Shown in pieces: positions 9,077-18,668 of a stretch of DNA of 64,000 bases. The translations under genes were made by a program, and so were the position numbers. The notes under the pieces are model-generated. The model ran no database searches, was not told the DNA's origin, and saw only the letters and a list, made by a program, of their open reading frames with translations. Within the stretch, counting starts at the first letter, position 1. Every line of letters starts with the position of its first letter. Source of the DNA: Clostridium vitabionis (GTDB taxonomy: Bacteria; Bacillota; Clostridia; Lachnospirales; Lachnospiraceae); contig NZ_JADKQA010000001.1 of NCBI RefSeq assembly GCF_015351765.1, forward strand, positions 248,001 to 312,000, written 5' to 3'.

Positions 9077-9955
9077 ATGAAGCATTTTTATCTGATCACA
9101 AACACGAGCAAGAAGGATATTGAGCCGGTGGCCCGGGAGATCGTCCGCTATCTGGAGAAGCGGGGCTGCACCTGCAAGCGGCGCAGCGGCGACCTTCTTC
9201 CTCTCACGGAGGATATGCCGGAGGATGTGAAGAAGAACGGCCATTACACGGACATCGCGGACGTGCCGGAGGATACCGAGTGCGCGATTGTTCTCGGCGG
9301 CGACGGGACGATGCTCCAGGCGGCGCGGGATCTCGCCTGCCGGAACATCCCGCTGTTCGGCATTAACCGCGGCCATCTGGGGTATCTCTCCCAGGTCAGC
9401 CGGCAGGAGGACATTGCTCCTGCGCTGGAGCGGCTGCTGGTGGGAAAATTCCGGATCAACCGGCGGATGATGCTGGTGGGCCGGATCATCTGCGACGGAA
9501 AGATCTACGCCGAGGACATCGCGCTCAATGACGTGATTCTCAACCGGTTCGGCATGGATGCCCTGCATTTTGATGTCTACGTCAATGACGAATTCTCCGC
9601 GCGGTACGACGCGGACGGCATCATCGTCTGCACGCCGACCGGATCCACTGCCTACAACCTGTCGGCGGGCGGCCCGATCGTGGAGCCGGGATCGAACATG
9701 ATTATCCTGACCCCGATCTGCGCCCACAGCCTCGGGGCGAGAAGCATTGTCCTCTCGCCGGACAGCAGAGTTTCCATCCGGCTCAGGCCGGAGTACCGAT
9801 TCCGCCAGTGCGTCAGCTTTGACGGCGGCGTGGCCGTCAAGATGAACCCGAAGGACCGGGTCGATGTGGAGCGCTCATTGCTCACCGCCCCGCTGGTGGA
9901 ACTGGATGAGATCCCGTTTCTCGAGAGAATCCGCCGGAAAATCGGACATATCTGA
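9077..9955 (+). CDS. nadK: NAD kinase
   Basis: NadK phosphorylates NAD to NADP, here presumably with ATP. The 292-residue product has the diagnostic GGDGTMLQAAR segment (74-84), the NE/D-type motif at ALNDVILNR, and the glycine-rich GSTAYNLSAGGPIV motif. Its length is normal. It lies between tlyA and argR. The 77 bases before it are purine-rich and contain no obvious gene or terminator. Confidence 0.95.
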   Translation: MKHFYLITNTSKKDIEPVAREIVRYLEKRGCTCKRRSGDLLPLTEDMPEDVKKNGHYTDIADVPEDTECAIVLGGDGTMLQAARDLACRNIPLFGINRGHLGYLSQVSRQEDIAPALERLLVGKFRINRRMMLVGRIICDGKIYAEDIALNDVILNRFGMDALHFDVYVNDEFSARYDADGIIVCTPTGSTAYNLSAGGPIVEPGSNMIILTPICAHSLGARSIVLSPDSRVSIRLRPEYRFRQCVSFDGGVAVKMNPKDRVDVERSLLTAPLVELDEIPFLERIRRKIGHI

Positions 9956-9981
9956 ACATCGGGCGGAGGAAGGACCAGGAG

Positions 9982-10449
9982 ATGAATAAACTTGATCGTC
10001 ACAGCAAGATTGTGGAGCTGGTCAGCAAGTATGAGATTCATACGCAGGAGGAACTGGCCGCGTGCCTGAACCGGGAAGGCTGCCCGGTGACCCAGGCGAC
10101 GGTGTCCAGGGACATCCGGGAGCTCGGGCTTACCAAGGTGCCTGCCGGAAAGGGCGGGTCAAAATACACGGTTCTTCACGCGGAACGGCCGGCGGATGAT
10201 AAATATATCCGCATTCTTCACGACAGTTTTCTCTCCATGGATATGGCGCAGAACATCCTGGTGATCAAGACGGTCTCGGGAATGGCCATGGCGGCAGCCG
10301 CGGCCATGGACTCCCTGCATTTCCCGGAGGTTGTCGGCTGCATTGCCGGCGACGATACCGTCATGTGCGCGATCCGGTCGGCGGATGACACGATCGTGCT
10401 CATGGGCAAGCTCCGGAGGCTGATCTCCGGCGGGGAGGCATCATGCTGA
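9982..10449 (+). CDS. argR: Arginine repressor ArgR/AhrC
   Basis: ArgR is a hexameric, arginine-responsive regulator of arginine metabolism. The 155-residue product has the N-terminal winged helix (about 1-70, with the conserved TQATVSRDIRELGL segment) and the C-terminal oligomerisation domain with the arginine-binding GDDT motif in VVGCIAGDDTVM. Its position directly before recN, overlapping it by 7 bases, is widely conserved in Clostridia and Bacilli. Confidence 0.96.
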   Translation: MNKLDRHSKIVELVSKYEIHTQEELAACLNREGCPVTQATVSRDIRELGLTKVPAGKGGSKYTVLHAERPADDKYIRILHDSFLSMDMAQNILVIKTVSGMAMAAAAAMDSLHFPEVVGCIAGDDTVMCAIRSADDTIVLMGKLRRLISGGEASC

Positions 10450-12119
10450 AGCATTTACTGGTAAAAAATCTGGCACTGATCGACCAGGCGGAGATCGAGT
10501 TCGGCCCGGGCTTAAATATCCTGACCGGGGAGACAGGCGCCGGCAAGTCCGTGCTCATCGGCTCGGTGAACGCGGCGCTCGGCGGGCGGGTCACGAAGGA
10601 GATGATCCGGTCCGGCGCGGAGTCGGCCTATATCGAGCTCGTCTTCACGGTGGAGACGGAGAAGTTGAAAAATGCGCTGGCGGCCCTCGATGTGGAGCCG
10701 GATGAGTACGGAACGGTGGTCATCACCAGGAAGATCACCGAGCGGCGGAGCGTCAGCCGGATCAATGATGAGGCCGTCTCTGCCCAGCGGATGAAGGCGG
10801 TGACCGGGCTTCTGATTGATATCCACGGGCAGCATGAGCACCAGTCGCTGCTCATCAGGAGCCGCCACCTGGCTATTCTGGACGAGTACGGCGCAAAACG
10901 GACCAGCAGCCTCCGGAAAGAGGTTGCTGCAAGTTTCCGCCGTTATCAGGAACTGAAAAAGAAGATGGAGAGCTTCAGCGCGGACGAGGACCAGCGCACC
11001 CGTGAGGCGGATTTCCTGAATTTCGAGGTGAACGAGATCGAGGAGGCAGGACTTTCGGACGGCGAGGAGGAGGAGCTGGAGAAGCGCTACCGCCGTTTCA
11101 GCAACGCGAGGAATATTCTCGCGAGCCTGATGCAGGCAAAAAAGCTTCTGGAGGGAAGCGGCCTCTCCGGTATCGTCCCGGCGGTCGACGAGGCCTACCG
11201 CTACGATGAGGAACTGAAGGATCTCCACGACATGGCCTACGACCTGGATTCGCTCTCCTCCGACCTCATGCGGGCGCTGGACGAGCGGCTGGATGGGGAT
11301 GACTTCGACGAGGAGGCGTTCCGGGAGACGGAGGAGAGGCTTGACCAGATCCGCCATCTGGAGCAGAAATACGGGAAGACAATCCCGGAGGTGCTGGAAG
11401 GCCTGAAAGAGAGAAAGCAGCGCCTTGACGAGCTGGCCAATTTTGACCTCCGCAGGGAGGAGACGGAGAGGGCGCTTGTCGGGGAGGAGGGACACCTCCG
11501 CAAGCTCTCGGAGGCGCTCAGCGCGGCGCGCCGGGAGACGGCAAAGGAGCTCACGGCGAAGATCAGTGGCAAACTTGCGGACCTGAATTTCCTGGACACC
11601 AGGTTTACCATGGAGTTCCGGCGCCTGGGGGACTACACGGCGAACGGCTTCGACGACCCGGAGTTTGTGATCTCCTCAAACCCCGGCGAGCCGCTCAGGC
11701 CGCTCGGGCAGGCCGCTTCCGGCGGTGAGCTCTCCCGGATCATGCTGGCGATCAAGACGGTCCTCGCCGAGACGGACGATATCCCTACCCTGATCTTTGA
11801 CGAGATCGACACCGGGATCAGCGGAAGAACCGCACAGAAAGTGTCGGAGCAGCTGGGAATCATCTCCCGGAAGCACCAGGTCATCTGCATCACCCACCTT
11901 CCGCAGATCGCGGCGATGGCTGACCGCCATTTTGAGATCCGAAAGGAGATCGCCGGCGGCCGGACGGTTACGAGGATCCGCGGGCTCTCCCATGAAGAGA
12001 TGAGCATAGAGCTGGCAAGACTTCTCGGCGGTGCTGAGATTACACCGGCGGTCCTCCAGAATGCGAGGGAGATGAAGGCTCTCGCCGACCGGGAGAAGGA
12101 AAATGGCAGAACAGGATAA
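10443..12119 (+). CDS. recN: DNA repair protein RecN
   Basis: RecN is an SMC-like ATPase acting in double-strand break repair. The 558-residue product has Walker A GETGAGKS (29-36), a central coiled-coil region rich in Glu, Lys and Arg (about 150-370), and a C-terminal ABC signature (ASGGELSRIMLAIK) with Walker B LIFDEIDTGISG. ATG 10443 overlaps argR. Its stop overlaps the next gene by 17 bases, so RecN and the MocR-type protein are made from one transcript. Confidence 0.96.
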   Translation: MLKHLLVKNLALIDQAEIEFGPGLNILTGETGAGKSVLIGSVNAALGGRVTKEMIRSGAESAYIELVFTVETEKLKNALAALDVEPDEYGTVVITRKITERRSVSRINDEAVSAQRMKAVTGLLIDIHGQHEHQSLLIRSRHLAILDEYGAKRTSSLRKEVAASFRRYQELKKKMESFSADEDQRTREADFLNFEVNEIEEAGLSDGEEEELEKRYRRFSNARNILASLMQAKKLLEGSGLSGIVPAVDEAYRYDEELKDLHDMAYDLDSLSSDLMRALDERLDGDDFDEEAFRETEERLDQIRHLEQKYGKTIPEVLEGLKERKQRLDELANFDLRREETERALVGEEGHLRKLSEALSAARRETAKELTAKISGKLADLNFLDTRFTMEFRRLGDYTANGFDDPEFVISSNPGEPLRPLGQAASGGELSRIMLAIKTVLAETDDIPTLIFDEIDTGISGRTAQKVSEQLGIISRKHQVICITHLPQIAAMADRHFEIRKEIAGGRTVTRIRGLSHEEMSIELARLLGGAEITPAVLQNAREMKALADREKENGRTG

Positions 12120-13416
12120 AAAATATCTGAAGGTCTATGACTACTACCGCAACGTGATCCGCTCCGGGAGCCTTGCGCCCGGCGCCCGGCTTCCGTCGAT
12201 CCGGCGGCGGGCCGCCGAGCTCGGCTATTCCCGGACAACCGTGGAGCAGGCGTACATGATGCTGGCCGCGGATGGCTATATTATCTCAAAGCCGCAGAGC
12301 GGCTTTTATGTTACGGATTTCCTGTCCCACCGGAGCGGAGAGAAGGGCGGCACAAGGCCAAGGGAGCGCCGCAGGGAAGCGATCCGCTATGATTTCGCCT
12401 CTGCCGGCATGGATCCGGGCATTTTCCGCTTTGATGTCTGGCGGCGCTATATGCGGAACGCGCTCCGGCAGGATGAGCGGCTCCTGACCTACGGCGATTC
12501 CCAGGGCGAGCCGGATCTCCGCGAGGCGCTGGCCGGTTATCTGGGAAAGAACCGCGGTGTCCTCTGCCGCCCGGACAGCATCGTCGTCGGCGCAGGCACC
12601 CAGAACCTGCTCCAGCTTCTCTGTCCGATGATCCGGGACAGGAAGCAGGTGTACTTCCGCGGCGCGGTATTCCGCCAGGGCGGCCGCATTTTCCAGGATT
12701 TTGACATCCCGGTGCTCCCCGGCGGCGGGGAGCCGGAGCCGGGGAGCATCGCCTACATCGCGCCTTCCCGGATGACTGCCTGGGGGGATGTCCTCCCTGT
12801 CCGGGACCGGGTGAAGCTGATCCGCGCCGCGGAGGAGAAGGACGTCCTGATCCTGGAGGACGATTACGACAGCGAATTCTGCTATTACAGCAGGCCGGTG
12901 CCGTCGATCCAGGGGCTCGACGAGGCGGGCAATACCGTGTATCTCGGGACATTTTCCCGGATGCTGCTCCCGTCCATCCGCCTGAGCTTTATGGTGCTCC
13001 CGGAAAAACTCCTGGACAAGTATCGGGAGGTGGGGACATTCTACAACCAGACCGCCTCCAAGGCCGAGCAGATCGCGCTCTGCCAGTTTATCCGGGACGG
13101 CAATCTGGAGAGCCAGATCCGAAAGACGAAGAAGGTCTGCGTGGCCAAGCAGGAGGCGCTGATCGCCGCCATCCGGGACGTTTTCGGGGACACGGTGGCC
13201 ATCCACCGCGCGGAATCCGGATTTTTGACCGGTGTGGATTTCGGGCCGGGCGCGGACGCGGCGATGATCTGCCGGAGGGCGGCGGAGCAGGGGATCGCGG
13301 TGCGCCCGGGTGAAGGGGGAACTGTGCTGTTCTCCTTTGCCGCGATGGAGAGCGGAAAATTTCCGGAGGGAATTGCTGCCCTGCGGGCTGCGATTTTGCG
13401 GGATGGTGTACAATAA
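12103..13416 (+). CDS. MocR/GabR-type GntR regulator with aminotransferase-like domain lacking the PLP lysine
   Basis: The 437-residue protein has an N-terminal GntR winged helix (about 6-70, LAPGARLPSIRRRAAELG and SRTTVEQAYMML) and a fold-type-I aminotransferase-like domain (about 90-435). It resembles GabR through IEDDYDSEF-like LEDDYDSEFCYY. In GabR and other MocR proteins the PLP Schiff-base Lys sits in GTFSK; here the segment reads GTFSRMLLPSIRLSF, with Arg at residue 286. It therefore probably cannot form the internal aldimine and may sense a ligand without it. The start overlaps recN by 17 bases, an unusual partner for this family. Targets are unknown. Confidence 0.88.
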   Translation: MAEQDKKYLKVYDYYRNVIRSGSLAPGARLPSIRRRAAELGYSRTTVEQAYMMLAADGYIISKPQSGFYVTDFLSHRSGEKGGTRPRERRREAIRYDFASAGMDPGIFRFDVWRRYMRNALRQDERLLTYGDSQGEPDLREALAGYLGKNRGVLCRPDSIVVGAGTQNLLQLLCPMIRDRKQVYFRGAVFRQGGRIFQDFDIPVLPGGGEPEPGSIAYIAPSRMTAWGDVLPVRDRVKLIRAAEEKDVLILEDDYDSEFCYYSRPVPSIQGLDEAGNTVYLGTFSRMLLPSIRLSFMVLPEKLLDKYREVGTFYNQTASKAEQIALCQFIRDGNLESQIRKTKKVCVAKQEALIAAIRDVFGDTVAIHRAESGFLTGVDFGPGADAAMICRRAAEQGIAVRPGEGGTVLFSFAAMESGKFPEGIAALRAAILRDGVQ

Positions 13417-13472
13417 AGGAGAAGCCGGCGCTGTCCGGCATCAATTGATCATCAGACGGTGAGGAGACGAAC

Positions 13473-15383
13473 ATGAGAGATGGATTTGTCCGTGTCGCGG
13501 CGGTGACGCCGGACGTCCGGGTGGCGGATGTCCCGTACAACTGCGAGCAGATCATGGCCGGGATTGACCGGGCGGCGGAGAGGGGCGCAAAGATCGCCGT
13601 CTTTCCGGAGCTCTGTGTGACGGCCTATACCTGTGGCGAGCTGTTCAACCAGCGATCCCTTCTGGATGCCGCGCTGGACGGGCTCAAGGCTATAGCCGCG
13701 CATACGCGGGGGACGGATCTGCTGGCCTTTATCGGTGTTCCGGTGATGTACAGCGGAAAGCTGTTCAACTGTGCGGCGGCAGTCCAGGACGGCCGGGTTC
13801 TCGGCTTTATCCCAAAAAAGTGGCTGCCCAATTACAGCGAATTCTATGAAATGCGTTATTTCACGCGGGGTTTCGGAAAACCGGTGACGGTCTCCTTCGA
13901 CGGATATGCAGTGCCGATGGGCTCGCACCTTCTCTTTGCCTGCGAGAATCAGCCGAACCTGATTGTGGGCGCCGAGATCTGTGAGGATCTCTGGGTGCTG
14001 GATCCGCCCAGCATCTCCCACGCCGAGGCGGGAGCGACGGTGATCGTCAACTGCTCCGCGAGCGATGAGGTGACCGGGAAGGCGGATTACCGGCGGACGC
14101 TGGTCGAGGGGCAGTCGGCGCGGCTCCTCGCCGCCTATGTCTACGCCAATGCCGGCATCGGGGAGTCCACCCAGGACCTGGTCTTCGGCGGCCACAACCT
14201 GATCGCCGAGAACGGGAATCTCCTCGCGGAATCCGGGCGGTTTCAGAACGGGATGATCACGGCCGACGTGGATCTCGAGCGCCTGGAGGGCGAGCGGAGA
14301 AGAATGACGACCTACCGGGAGAAGGGGAGAGACCGCTATCTCTTCGTGCCATTTACCCTCAGGGAAACCGGGGAGCCGCTGGAGAGAGTGATCGATCCCG
14401 CGCCTTTTGTCCCCTCAGTGCAGGCTGACCGGGAGAAGCGGTGCGAGGAAATCCTGTCGATCCAGACCATGGGGCTCAGGAAGCGTCTCCTGCACACCTG
14501 CTGCCAGCACGCGGTCGTGGGGATTTCCGGCGGCCTGGATTCCACGCTCGCCCTGATTGTCACTGCCCGTGCCTTTGACGCGGCGGGCATTCCCCGGAAG
14601 AACATCATCTCCGTCACGATGCCGGGCTTTGGCACGACAGACCGGACCTATACGAACGCCTGTGAGCTGACGAGGCGCCTCGGCGCAGAGCTCCGGGAGA
14701 TCCCGATCCGGGATGCCGTGACGGTGCATTTCCGGGATATCGGCCAGAGCATGGAAACCCACGATGTGACGTATGAGAACGGCCAGGCGAGGGAGCGCAC
14801 GCAGATCCTGATGGATGTGGCCAATAAGGAAAATGGCCTGGTCATCGGGACGGGCGATATGTCTGAGCTCGCGCTCGGCTGGGCGACCTACAACGGCGAC
14901 CATATGTCCATGTACGGCGTTAACGCCGGGGTACCCAAGACGCTGGTGCGCCATCTGGTCCGCTATTATGCGGACACCTGCGGGGATCCGGCTCTCTCGG
15001 CCGTCCTTCTCGATGTCCTGGATACGCCGGTGAGCCCGGAGCTTCTCCCGCCGGAGGACGGAAAGATTTCCCAGAAGACGGAGGATCTGGTGGGGCCGTA
15101 TGAGCTTCACGATTTCTTTCTCTACTATGTGCTCCGCGCCGGCTTCCGGCCCGGGAAGATCTACCGCTTGGCGAAGGCCGCCTTCCGGGGAAAATATGAG
15201 GACGCGGTGATCTTGAAGTGGCTGAAAACCTTTTACCGCCGGTTCTTCTCCCAGCAGTTCAAGAGATCCTGCCTTCCGGACGGGCCGAAGGTGGGTTCGG
15301 CTGCCGTCTCGCCGCGCGGCGATCTCCGGATGCCGAGCGATGCCTGCGTGAGGATATGGCAGGAGGAGCTGGAAAAACTATGA
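13473..15383 (+). CDS. nadE: Glutamine-dependent NAD+ synthetase
   Basis: The enzyme amidates nicotinate adenine dinucleotide to NAD using glutamine. The 636-residue product has an N-terminal nitrilase-type glutaminase domain with the expected Glu46 (FPELCVT), a Lys at 115 or 116 (IPKKWLPN) and Cys170 (GAEICEDLW). The C-terminal synthetase domain has the ATP pyrophosphatase loop SGGLDST and the segment IGTGDMSELALGW. This long, self-sufficient form differs from the ammonia-only NadE. It complements nadK at 9077. ATG 13473 has GGTGAGGAG upstream. Confidence 0.95.
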   Translation: MRDGFVRVAAVTPDVRVADVPYNCEQIMAGIDRAAERGAKIAVFPELCVTAYTCGELFNQRSLLDAALDGLKAIAAHTRGTDLLAFIGVPVMYSGKLFNCAAAVQDGRVLGFIPKKWLPNYSEFYEMRYFTRGFGKPVTVSFDGYAVPMGSHLLFACENQPNLIVGAEICEDLWVLDPPSISHAEAGATVIVNCSASDEVTGKADYRRTLVEGQSARLLAAYVYANAGIGESTQDLVFGGHNLIAENGNLLAESGRFQNGMITADVDLERLEGERRRMTTYREKGRDRYLFVPFTLRETGEPLERVIDPAPFVPSVQADREKRCEEILSIQTMGLRKRLLHTCCQHAVVGISGGLDSTLALIVTARAFDAAGIPRKNIISVTMPGFGTTDRTYTNACELTRRLGAELREIPIRDAVTVHFRDIGQSMETHDVTYENGQARERTQILMDVANKENGLVIGTGDMSELALGWATYNGDHMSMYGVNAGVPKTLVRHLVRYYADTCGDPALSAVLLDVLDTPVSPELLPPEDGKISQKTEDLVGPYELHDFFLYYVLRAGFRPGKIYRLAKAAFRGKYEDAVILKWLKTFYRRFFSQQFKRSCLPDGPKVGSAAVSPRGDLRMPSDACVRIWQEELEKL

Positions 15384-16225
15384 TTACAAGTACCCAGAAC
15401 AGCAGGGTGAAGGCGGTGCTCGCCCTGCGCGGGAAAGCCCGGGAGAGAAAAAAGCAGGGGCTGTTCATCGTCGAGGGGCCGCGGATGTTCGCCGAGCTCC
15501 CTCCGGAGGACTTGCGGGAGGTTTATGTTTCCTCGGAGTACATGCGCCAGCATGAAGCGGAGGCGGAACAGCTGCTCCGGGGAAAAATGTATGAGGAAGT
15601 GTCCGGCGAGGTATTTCGCGCTATGTCCGATACCCAGAATCCGCAGGGAATCCTCGCTGTCGCCAGGCAAAAGGCCTGGACACTGGCGGATGTGCTTGGG
15701 AAAAGCGGCGGGCGGGAAGCCGAACGTCCGGGTGCCCGGGGCGGGATGATCCACCGTCCCCCGCTGCTGGTGATCCTGGAAACACTGCAGGATCCGGGGA
15801 ACCTGGGCACGATTCTCCGCGCCGGCGAGGGAGCCGGGGTCACCGGGGTCATCATGAATGAGGAGAGCGCGGATATCTATAACCCGAAGGTGATCCGCTC
15901 CACGATGGGCGCCATTTTCCGGGTTCCCTTTCTGGTCACGCCGGATCTTCGGGAAACCATCCGGGAGATCCGGGAGATGGGCATTCGCGTTTATGCCGCC
16001 CATCTCCATGGCACAGCTGCCTATGAGGAGATGGATTACCGGGAGCCGTCCGGTTTTTTGATCGGCAATGAAGCTGCCGGCCTCACGGAGGAGACCGCTG
16101 CCCTTGCGGATGCGCGGGTGATCATCCCGATGGCAGGCAGGGTAGAATCCCTGAATGCGGCGATCGCCGCGTCGGTGCTCCTCTTTGAGGCGGCACGGCA
16201 GAGGAGGGACAGGAAGGACGGCTGA
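15380..16225 (+). CDS. TrmH/SpoU-family RNA 2'-O-methyltransferase
   Basis: SpoU-family SPOUT enzymes methylate rRNA or tRNA riboses. The 281-residue product has an N-terminal substrate-binding domain (about 1-100, with KKQGLFIVEGPRM) and the trefoil-knot motifs LQDPGNLGTILRAGEGAG, IGNEAAGLTEE and IPMAGRVESLNAAIAASVLL in order. A Gly/Arg-rich insert lies between the two domains at about residues 105-128. ATG 15380 overlaps the nadE stop (ATGA), which argues for coupled translation and against starts farther upstream inside nadE. The target nucleotide is unknown. Confidence 0.93.
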   Translation: MITSTQNSRVKAVLALRGKARERKKQGLFIVEGPRMFAELPPEDLREVYVSSEYMRQHEAEAEQLLRGKMYEEVSGEVFRAMSDTQNPQGILAVARQKAWTLADVLGKSGGREAERPGARGGMIHRPPLLVILETLQDPGNLGTILRAGEGAGVTGVIMNEESADIYNPKVIRSTMGAIFRVPFLVTPDLRETIREIREMGIRVYAAHLHGTAAYEEMDYREPSGFLIGNEAAGLTEETAALADARVIIPMAGRVESLNAAIAASVLLFEAARQRRDRKDG

Positions 16226-16294
16226 ATTTTTGCCGGAAATGAACGGAGATATGACAATCGAAACCGCGTCTGATTGACAAAGGAGGACAACCCT

Positions 16295-17320
16295 ATGATT
16301 CTCGTGCTGGCTCTCTTGATTATTGCAATTTACCTGGTGATCACCAATGTCCGCATCGTGCCACAGGCACAGGCCTACGTGGTTGAGTACCTCGGGCAGT
16401 ACAAGGCGACCTGGGTCGCCGGCCTTCACCTGAAAATCCCGTTCCTCGAGAAAATCGTCAAGAAAGTCTCCCTGAAGGAGCAGGTTCTGGATTTCCCGCC
16501 GCAGCCCGTCATCACGAAGGATAACGTCACCATGATGGTGGACAGCGTCACCTACTGCCGCTGCTTTGATCCCCGCCTCTACACCTACGGGGTGGAAAAT
16601 CCGATCATTGGCCTGCAGAATCTCTCGGCGACGACGCTGAGAAATATTATTGGCGATATGGAGCTGGACCAGACGCTGACCAGCCGCGACGCGATCAACG
16701 CGAAGATGCAGGCGATCCTGGATGAGGCGACCGATGCGTGGGGCATCAAGGTGACCCGCGTGGAGATCAAGAATATCAAGCCGCCGAAGGAAATCGAGGA
16801 GGTCATGACGAAGCAGATGCGCGCGGAGCGCGAGCGCCGTCAGACCGTCCTGGAAGCGCAGGCGCACCAGGAGGCTGTGGTCTCCCGCGCCGAGGGCGAC
16901 AAGAAGGCGAAGATCCTTGCCGCCGAGGCGGAGAGGGATGCCCAGATCGCGATGGCGGAAGGCCGCGCCCAGTCGATCCGCCTGGTCTATGAGGCAGAGG
17001 CGGACGGTATCCGGAAGCTGAATGAAGCCAATGCTTCCGAGTCGGTGCTGCGCCTCAAGGGGATCCAGGCGCTGAAGGATGTGGCGGACGGCAGGGCGAC
17101 GAAGATCTATATGCCCACCGATGTCGCCGGCATCGTCGGCACGCTCGGCGTCGCCGGGGAGGCGCTGGGGATCGGCGACGCGACACCGGTGGATAAGGCC
17201 GCAAGGCCGGAAAAAGCGCCGGCACCGGATCCCTGCATCGATGACGAGACCGGCGAGGGCGGCCGGGAGGCGGCGGAGACGACAGCCCGGATCAATGCGG
17301 GGCTTAGCGGGCGCAAATAA
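16295..17320 (+). CDS. SPFH/band-7 (stomatin-like) membrane protein
   Basis: The 341-residue product begins with a single membrane segment (about 2-20, ILVLALLIIAIYLVI), then the SPFH domain (about 25-190) typical of QmcA/stomatin proteins. A long Ala/Glu-rich helical region follows (about 180-260, with ERRQTVLEAQAHQEAVVSRA), and then a variable, charged tail. Such proteins form membrane-associated oligomers; bacterial members influence membrane microdomains and protease complexes. ATG 16295 is chosen because AAAGGAGG lies 8 bases upstream; TTG 16274 is the alternative. No NfeD partner is adjacent; the next gene is a small membrane protein. Confidence 0.9.
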   Translation: MILVLALLIIAIYLVITNVRIVPQAQAYVVEYLGQYKATWVAGLHLKIPFLEKIVKKVSLKEQVLDFPPQPVITKDNVTMMVDSVTYCRCFDPRLYTYGVENPIIGLQNLSATTLRNIIGDMELDQTLTSRDAINAKMQAILDEATDAWGIKVTRVEIKNIKPPKEIEEVMTKQMRAERERRQTVLEAQAHQEAVVSRAEGDKKAKILAAEAERDAQIAMAEGRAQSIRLVYEAEADGIRKLNEANASESVLRLKGIQALKDVADGRATKIYMPTDVAGIVGTLGVAGEALGIGDATPVDKAARPEKAPAPDPCIDDETGEGGREAAETTARINAGLSGRK

Positions 17321-17329
17321 GGGTCTGGC

Positions 17330-17632
17330 ATGAAAAACAGCAGGAAGATAAAGGCCGGAAAGCGGAACCTGATGACGCCGCTCCTGTTCCATACGGCGGC
17401 GGGGCTTGTCATCAGCGTCCTCTCGGTTCTGGCCTTTCTTGAACCGGTCAGGCTTGCGCTGTGTTTCCCGGGGATATTTCTTCTCTCCGCCATTGTCTGC
17501 CTTGCGGACGGATTGGAAAATCTCCGGGAGTGGAGAGCGAAAAGGACCGAGTCCCGCGCGGTGCTGTTCCTTCTGCCGGCGGGGGCGTTCCTTCTGGGAA
17601 TGGCGGTGCTTGCCGCCGTCACTGCCCTTTAG
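17330..17632 (+). CDS. Small membrane protein of unknown function
   Basis: The 100-residue product has a basic N-terminus (KNSRKIKAGKR) and about three hydrophobic segments (roughly 19-37, 43-60 and 77-98) separated by a charged loop (ENLREWRAKRTESR). I do not recognise a family. It lies 9 bases after the SPFH gene and its stop sits in the birA ribosome-binding site, so it is probably co-transcribed with both. A role beside the SPFH protein in the membrane is possible, but nothing in the sequence proves it. Confidence 0.7.
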   Translation: MKNSRKIKAGKRNLMTPLLFHTAAGLVISVLSVLAFLEPVRLALCFPGIFLLSAIVCLADGLENLREWRAKRTESRAVLFLLPAGAFLLGMAVLAAVTAL

Positions 17633-17641
17633 GAGGTGCTT

Positions 17642-18625
17642 GTGTTGAAAACGGAAATTCTCAGAATGCTGAAGGAGACGGAAGGGTACGTTTCCGGGCA
17701 GGATATCTGCGAGAAGCTCCAGGTATCCCGGACCGCCGTGTGGAAGGCCATCCGCCAGCTCGGGGAGGAAGGCTATGAGATCGAGGCTGTCAGAAACCGC
17801 GGATATCATCTGAAGATGGCCGGTGACATCCTGAGCTATGAGGAGATCGCGAGCTCCCTTGAGACCCGCTGGGCCGGGAAAAACCTCCTCTATTTTGATG
17901 AGGTGGACTCCACGAACAATGTCATCAAGAGGGAGGCGGAGAACGGTGCCCCCCACGGCACCCTGGCCGTGGCGGACTACCAGTCCGGCGGGAAAGGGCG
18001 GCGCGGGCGCGTCTGGAAATCCCCCCACGGCGTGGGAATCTGGATGAGCATCCTGCTCCGGCCGGAGCTTACCCCGTCGTCTGCGCCCATGATGACGCTT
18101 CCGGCGGCGATGGCCGTGGCGGAGGGCATCCGCGCGGCCTGCGGCCTGGACACAAAGATCAAATGGCCGAATGATGTGGTCGTTAACGGAAAGAAGGTCT
18201 GCGGGATTCTGACCGAGATGAGCGCGGAGCTCGACGCGATCAATTACATCGTTCCCGGCATCGGCATCAACGTGAACACCGAGACATTTCCCGAGGACAT
18301 CCGTGCCACGGCGACATCGCTCTATCTGGAGACCGGACGGAGGATCCGCCGCGGGCCGGTGATCGGCGCCGTCATGAAGGCGTTTGAGGAGGTTTACGGC
18401 CGTTTTATGGAAACCGGGGACATGAGCCAGCTCATGGAGGACTATAACGCGCGCCTGGCCAACCGGGACAACAAGGTCCAGGTGCTCCGCCAGGAGGGCA
18501 GCTACACAGGAACGGCGCTTGGCATCAACGACCGGGGAGAGCTGATGGTCCGCCGGGAGGACGGGACGATGGAAAATGTCCTTTCCGGCGAGGTGTCGGT
18601 GCGTGGGATTTACGGTTACGTCTGA
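17642..18625 (+). CDS. birA: Biotin-protein ligase and biotin operon repressor
   Basis: BirA attaches biotin to carboxylase subunits and, with biotinyl-AMP, represses biotin genes. The roughly 326-residue product has an N-terminal winged helix (about 1-60, with CEKLQVSRTAVWKAIRQL) and the ligase domain with DSTNNVIKR, the biotinyl-AMP loop GRRGRVW and KWPNDVVVNGKKVCGIL, then a C-terminal SH3-like domain. The start is GTG 17642 or TTG 17645; both suit the AGGAGGT at 17631-17637. It is a group-II (HTH-bearing) BirA, so it may regulate biotin genes outside this window. Confidence 0.95.
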   Translation: MLKTEILRMLKETEGYVSGQDICEKLQVSRTAVWKAIRQLGEEGYEIEAVRNRGYHLKMAGDILSYEEIASSLETRWAGKNLLYFDEVDSTNNVIKREAENGAPHGTLAVADYQSGGKGRRGRVWKSPHGVGIWMSILLRPELTPSSAPMMTLPAAMAVAEGIRAACGLDTKIKWPNDVVVNGKKVCGILTEMSAELDAINYIVPGIGINVNTETFPEDIRATATSLYLETGRRIRRGPVIGAVMKAFEEVYGRFMETGDMSQLMEDYNARLANRDNKVQVLRQEGSYTGTALGINDRGELMVRREDGTMENVLSGEVSVRGIYGYV

Positions 18626-18639
18626 CAGAAAATACCTCA

Positions 18640-18668
18640 TTGACACAATACTAATCTTGATGTATAAT
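18640..18668 (+). promoter_or_regulatory. Perfect-consensus sigma-A promoter of rpoD
   Basis: TTGACA at 18640-18645 and TATAAT at 18663-18668 are separated by exactly 17 bases, about 57 bases before the rpoD start. This is a full match to the consensus in the birA-rpoD gap. Confidence 0.92.
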
